This document shows, one piece after another, positions 61,271 through 64,000 of a stretch of 64,000 nt of DNA. Numbering within the stretch: the stretch's first letter is position 1; every line of letters starts with the position of its first letter. The translations under genes and the position numbers were made by a program. Under the pieces are notes generated by a model. It searched no databases. It saw only the letters and a program-made list of their open reading frames with translations, and had not been told where the DNA came from. Source of the stretch: Bradyrhizobium sp. SZCCT0231 (GTDB lineage Bacteria; Pseudomonadota; Alphaproteobacteria; Rhizobiales; Xanthobacteraceae); NCBI RefSeq assembly GCF_018130245.1, contig NZ_JAFCKP010000002.1, positions 1 to 64,000 of the forward strand, given 5' to 3'.

Positions 61271-62461
61271 ATGAACGCGCCGCACAACCATGTCCCCACG
61301 CAGGCCGACGGCGTCGTCGACTGGCTGACCAACGGAACGCGCGACGAGCGCTTCATCGACGACATCTTCGCGCAGATGTGCATCCGCCTCCAGCAGGCGG
61401 GCATTCCGGTGAAGCGCGCGACGCTCCACATCCTGATCAATCACCCGCAATGGCTGGGGGCCCGCATGATGTGGTCCGACGGGATGCGCGAGGCGGAGAT
61501 TGCGCTGGTCGACTATGACGTTCGCGAACGGGCCGAATATATCGGCAGTTCCGCCAACGAGATTCATGACGGCGCCGCCGAGGTGCGCGAGCGGCTCGCG
61601 CAGGATTCCTCGCTCAGCCGCAAGCACGCCCTCTATGACGAGATGCGGGCCAAGGGCCTCACCGACTACGTCGCCTGGCCGCTCTACCATACGCTCGGCA
61701 AGCGGCACATCGTCACGTTCGCGACCGATCGGCTCGGCGGGTTCGACGATGCGCATGTCGCCGGCCTGAAGAAGCTGTTGCCGGTGCTGGCGCTGGTCAG
61801 CGAGATCCGCGTCAAGAACCGCCTGGCACGGACGCTGCTGGAGACCTATGTCGGCTCCCACGCCAGCGAGCTGATCCTGGCCGGCGCCACGAGGCGCGGC
61901 AGCGGCACGACAGTGCGCGCCGCGATCATGATCTGCGACCTCAGGGATTTCACCAAGATTTCCGACAATTGGCCGCGCGATGACGTCATCGACCTGCTCA
62001 ACGACTATTTCGACGCGATGTCGGAGCCGATTGCGCGGCACGGCGGCGAGATCCTGAAATTCATCGGCGACGGACTGCTCGCCATCTTCCCGCTGCATGA
62101 GCCGAACGCCTGCGCCAATCTGCTGCATGCCGTGGCCGAGGCCCGCAAGGCCATGGCCGCGCTGAACGAACGCAACAGCGGGACCGGCCGCGCGCCGCTG
62201 AACTACGGCATCGGCGTGCATGTCGGCGACGTCATGTACGGCAATATCGGATCATCGAGCCGGCTCGACTTCACCGTGATCGGCCCGGCTGTCAACATGG
62301 CCTCCCGCCTCGAAGCGCTGACCAAGACGGTCGGCAAGAACGTGCTGCTGTCACGCGATTTCGCCGAACTGGTGGCGAAGCAGTTCGAGCTGGAGCATGT
62401 CGGCAGGCACGAGGTGCGCGGCTTCAGCGAGCCGATCGAGCTGTTTGCGTATCAGGGGTGA
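61271..62461 (+). CDS. Cytoplasmic class III adenylate/guanylate cyclase
   Basis: This 396-aa protein has an N-terminal sensor-like region of about 200 residues with no membrane helix and no recognised name. The cyclase domain follows (MICDLRDFTKISD and KFIGDGLLAIF, with the substrate Lys and both metal Asp; FTVIGPAVNMASRLE near the end). This is the third class III cyclase in the window. Confidence 0.85.
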   Translation: MNAPHNHVPTQADGVVDWLTNGTRDERFIDDIFAQMCIRLQQAGIPVKRATLHILINHPQWLGARMMWSDGMREAEIALVDYDVRERAEYIGSSANEIHDGAAEVRERLAQDSSLSRKHALYDEMRAKGLTDYVAWPLYHTLGKRHIVTFATDRLGGFDDAHVAGLKKLLPVLALVSEIRVKNRLARTLLETYVGSHASELILAGATRRGSGTTVRAAIMICDLRDFTKISDNWPRDDVIDLLNDYFDAMSEPIARHGGEILKFIGDGLLAIFPLHEPNACANLLHAVAEARKAMAALNERNSGTGRAPLNYGIGVHVGDVMYGNIGSSSRLDFTVIGPAVNMASRLEALTKTVGKNVLLSRDFAELVAKQFELEHVGRHEVRGFSEPIELFAYQG

Positions 62462-62510
62462 GGCCGGCTAGCGCATATGATGTGTTGGACGGTCTGAGCA
62501 AGCGCCTCGC

Positions 62511-62608
62511 CCTTCGAGACGACCGCTTCCAGCGGTCTCCTCAGGACGAGGCCAATTGGCATCAGGCCCGCTGAAGGTGCTGCCGTATTCTCCGCGCTCG
62601 TCCTGAGG
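62511..62608. repeat. REP-like palindromic repeat (family A)
   Basis: CCTTCGAGACG and CCTCAGGACGAG (left) face CTCGTCCTGAGG (right). It is a shorter relative of the repeat at 25510-25632 and lies between convergent genes. Confidence 0.6.
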
Positions 62609-62710
62609 GCCCACCATGGGCCGGAGCCGCTCAGGCGCCGCCAATCGGCCGGACGACGGTTCCGCTCCCGCCGCAGGTGGCGCAGGGGGCGCCGGCGCCG
62701 CTTGTTCCCG

Positions 62711-63079
62711 CTATTTCTCGACCGCCCCCGACCAGTCCTTGAAGCCGCCGACATTGTAGACCTTCTCGTACCCCATATCCTTCAGCACCTTCCCGGCCAG
62801 CGCCGATCTGCCGCCGGACGCACAATAGAGGATGACGGTCTTGGTCTTGTCGAACGCCTTGTCGTGATAGGGCGACTCCGGATCGGCGCGAAACTCCAGC
62901 ATCCCGCGCGAGACATGCACGGCGCCGGCAATCTTGCCGCTGGCGGCGACCTCCGGCGCATCGCGAACGTCGACGACCAGCGTGTTGCCGCTTCCGATCA
63001 TCTCGGCCGCCTGCTCTGACGTGATCTTCGGCACTGCCGCGTTCGCAGCTTCCAGCATTTGCTTGACACTCGTTGCCAT
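62711..63079 (-). CDS. Rhodanese-like domain protein
   Basis: This 122-aa single-domain sulfurtransferase has LVVDVRDAPEVAASG and the active-site loop LYCASGGRSALAG with its catalytic Cys, ending FKDWSGAVEK. No signal peptide, so cytoplasmic. GGAG lies about 10 nt before the ATG at 63079. It stands alone. A role in sulfur transfer or persulfide handling is likely but not specific. Confidence 0.88.
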   Translation of the reverse strand: MATSVKQMLEAANAAVPKITSEQAAEMIGSGNTLVVDVRDAPEVAASGKIAGAVHVSRGMLEFRADPESPYHDKAFDKTKTVILYCASGGRSALAGKVLKDMGYEKVYNVGGFKDWSGAVEK

Positions 63080-63402
63080 CGGTTCTTTCTCCTGCCGCCC
63101 CCAAGGGGACGATAGAGGGCAGGATAGCACATCGATTTGGATTGCGCCTCCATCCAGTTGATGGACGCCGCGCTGCGCAAACGGGCGTTCGCCGGCCCCC
63201 GCCATGTGCGGAAGCCGTGCGTCGTGCAGATGCGCAATTGAAGGCGCCTTGTTGAAAGAGATTGCGGCGCGAGACTCGTAAGCTGATTTCGTTGGCGGCC
63301 CGGACCACGAATGCCGCCCGCTTCATCGGGAGGCGAGGCAAGCCCCGGTGCAACAGAAGAGGTGATCGGCGACATCAGGCGCGACAACGAAAGGAGACGT
63401 CA

Positions 63403-63621
63403 ATGCCAACCTGCTCTGGAAATCTTCATGATCGACCCGGACGCTGTGCCGTCTGCGACGGCAGGTTCGGTCTCGTCAGGTATTATGCATGGCGCAAGCC
63501 TCTGTGCTCGAAGACGTGCGTCGAGCGCTTCGCGACGCGCCGCCGGGACGATCGCGACTGGCTGGGACGTCTCCCGATCGCCTTCGAAACAGCTCCAGAG
63601 AACCGCGCGAGGATGCCATGA
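63403..63621 (+). CDS. 72-aa Cys-rich zinc-ribbon-like protein
   Basis: This 72-aa basic protein begins MPTCSGNLHDRPGRCAVCDG and has a second Cys pair in KPLCSKTCVERF, giving a possible four-Cys zinc site. AAAGGAG lies 6 nt before the ATG. It overlaps the next gene by 4 nt (ATGA). Function unknown; the composition suggests nucleic-acid or protein binding. In the preceding 320 bp (63080-63402) I see no gene. Confidence 0.6.
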   Translation: MPTCSGNLHDRPGRCAVCDGRFGLVRYYAWRKPLCSKTCVERFATRRRDDRDWLGRLPIAFETAPENRARMP

Positions 63622-63842
63622 CGCCCCAGATGTCACGACGAGGCAAGCAATATATGGAAACGGCGCAGAGCCTGCTGCGCGCGGCGCGGAGCATGACCGA
63701 CGAGGTGGTTGCGACGCGGCTGAAGCTGCTGGCCGATGATTATCAGCGGCGCGCCGAAAAGGCCTCGAGCGCCGATGCCGCCAAATCGGTGACGCGCTCG
63801 GCCGCAAGAGCGGAATACGACTGGTCGAAGGAGCTCGCGTGA
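63618..63842 (+). CDS. 74-aa helical protein, function unknown
   Basis: This 74-aa protein starts MTPQMSRRGKQYMETAQSLL and is mostly charged and helical (ATRLKLLADDYQRRAEKASS). It begins inside the stop of the Cys-rich gene (ATGA) and ends 1 nt before the next ATG, so at least three genes are translationally linked. No recognised domain. Confidence 0.6.
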   Translation: MTPQMSRRGKQYMETAQSLLRAARSMTDEVVATRLKLLADDYQRRAEKASSADAAKSVTRSAARAEYDWSKELA

Positions 63843-63843
63843 G

Positions 63844-64000
63844 ATGATCAGGATCATCGCCGTGCTCTGCAGCCTCTCGTCGCCGACGAACTGTCGTGAA
63901 CAAATCGTCACGACCTCGGATTTCGCCGACGTGACGATGCAGTCCTGCCTGATGGGCGCGCCGCAGCTCGCCGAATGGATGGCGCAGCATCCGGCCGAAC
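63844..64000 (+). CDS. Partial gene at right edge, possibly exported protein
   Basis: The frame starts ATG at 63844 (AAGGAG upstream) and runs off the window end. The first 52 residues read MIRIIAVLCSLSSPTNCREQ and later QSCLMGAPQLAEWMAQHP. The short hydrophobic start and the Cys residues suggest a small exported protein. Family not recognised. Confidence 0.5.
   Translation, partial: MIRIIAVLCSLSSPTNCREQIVTTSDFADVTMQSCLMGAPQLAEWMAQHPAE

Overview
This window looks like chromosomal DNA of a Bradyrhizobium or a close relative. The evidence is the high GC content, the codon use, several bradyrhizobial-type palindromic REP-like repeats, and many proteins that resemble bradyrhizobial families. No tRNA, rRNA, CRISPR array, prophage or plasmid backbone was seen. 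The only mobile-element trace is a transposase N-terminus cut by the left edge. All calls come from reading the sequence; no database search was run.

Left part (1-11 kb): partial IS4-type transposase, a 66-aa membrane protein, flhA (flagellar export gate), then a minus-strand copper-handling operon (His-rich protein, lipoprotein, TolC-like protein, TAT-exported multicopper oxidase, cupredoxin, CusF-like protein). An MFS transporter, a DUF4864 protein, an orphan barstar and a TetR regulator follow. From 11.3 to 15.1 kb there is a three-subunit molybdenum aldehyde oxidoreductase of the PaoABC/YagTSR type.

Middle (15-31 kb): amine and amino-acid catabolism. It holds two XRE-cupin regulators, an omega-amino acid aminotransferase, DadA, a polar amino-acid ABC transporter, a PuuB-like FAD oxidase, a gamma-glutamyltransferase, a PQQ-type dehydrogenase fused to a cytochrome c domain, an SMP-30 propeller and an acetylpolyamine amidohydrolase. 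From 30.6 to 38.4 kb there is an NRPS locus: a PPTase, a Lys-rich 57-aa protein and a 2147-aa NRPS with order A-T-C-A-T-C and no thioesterase.

Right part (38-64 kb): a SAM-cyclase-ATPase-TPR regulator, an isoaspartyl-type methyltransferase, a DUF6492 protein, a GH10 xylanase, a flippase, and an L,D-transpeptidase with an apparent second, degenerate domain. A TetR-controlled divergent locus (49.4-55.3 kb) has two strong palindromic operators. At 55.5-58.1 kb there is a complete bufferin-type RiPP operon (DUF2282 precursor, DUF692/MNIO enzyme, DUF2063 partner, DoxX) behind a plausible ECF sigma promoter. Two more class III cyclases, HutD, a rhodanese and a small-gene operon close the window.

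The strongest leads are the bufferin operon, which shares the window with a separate copper operon, and the orphan NRPS, whose second adenylation domain lacks the usual amino-group-binding Asp.
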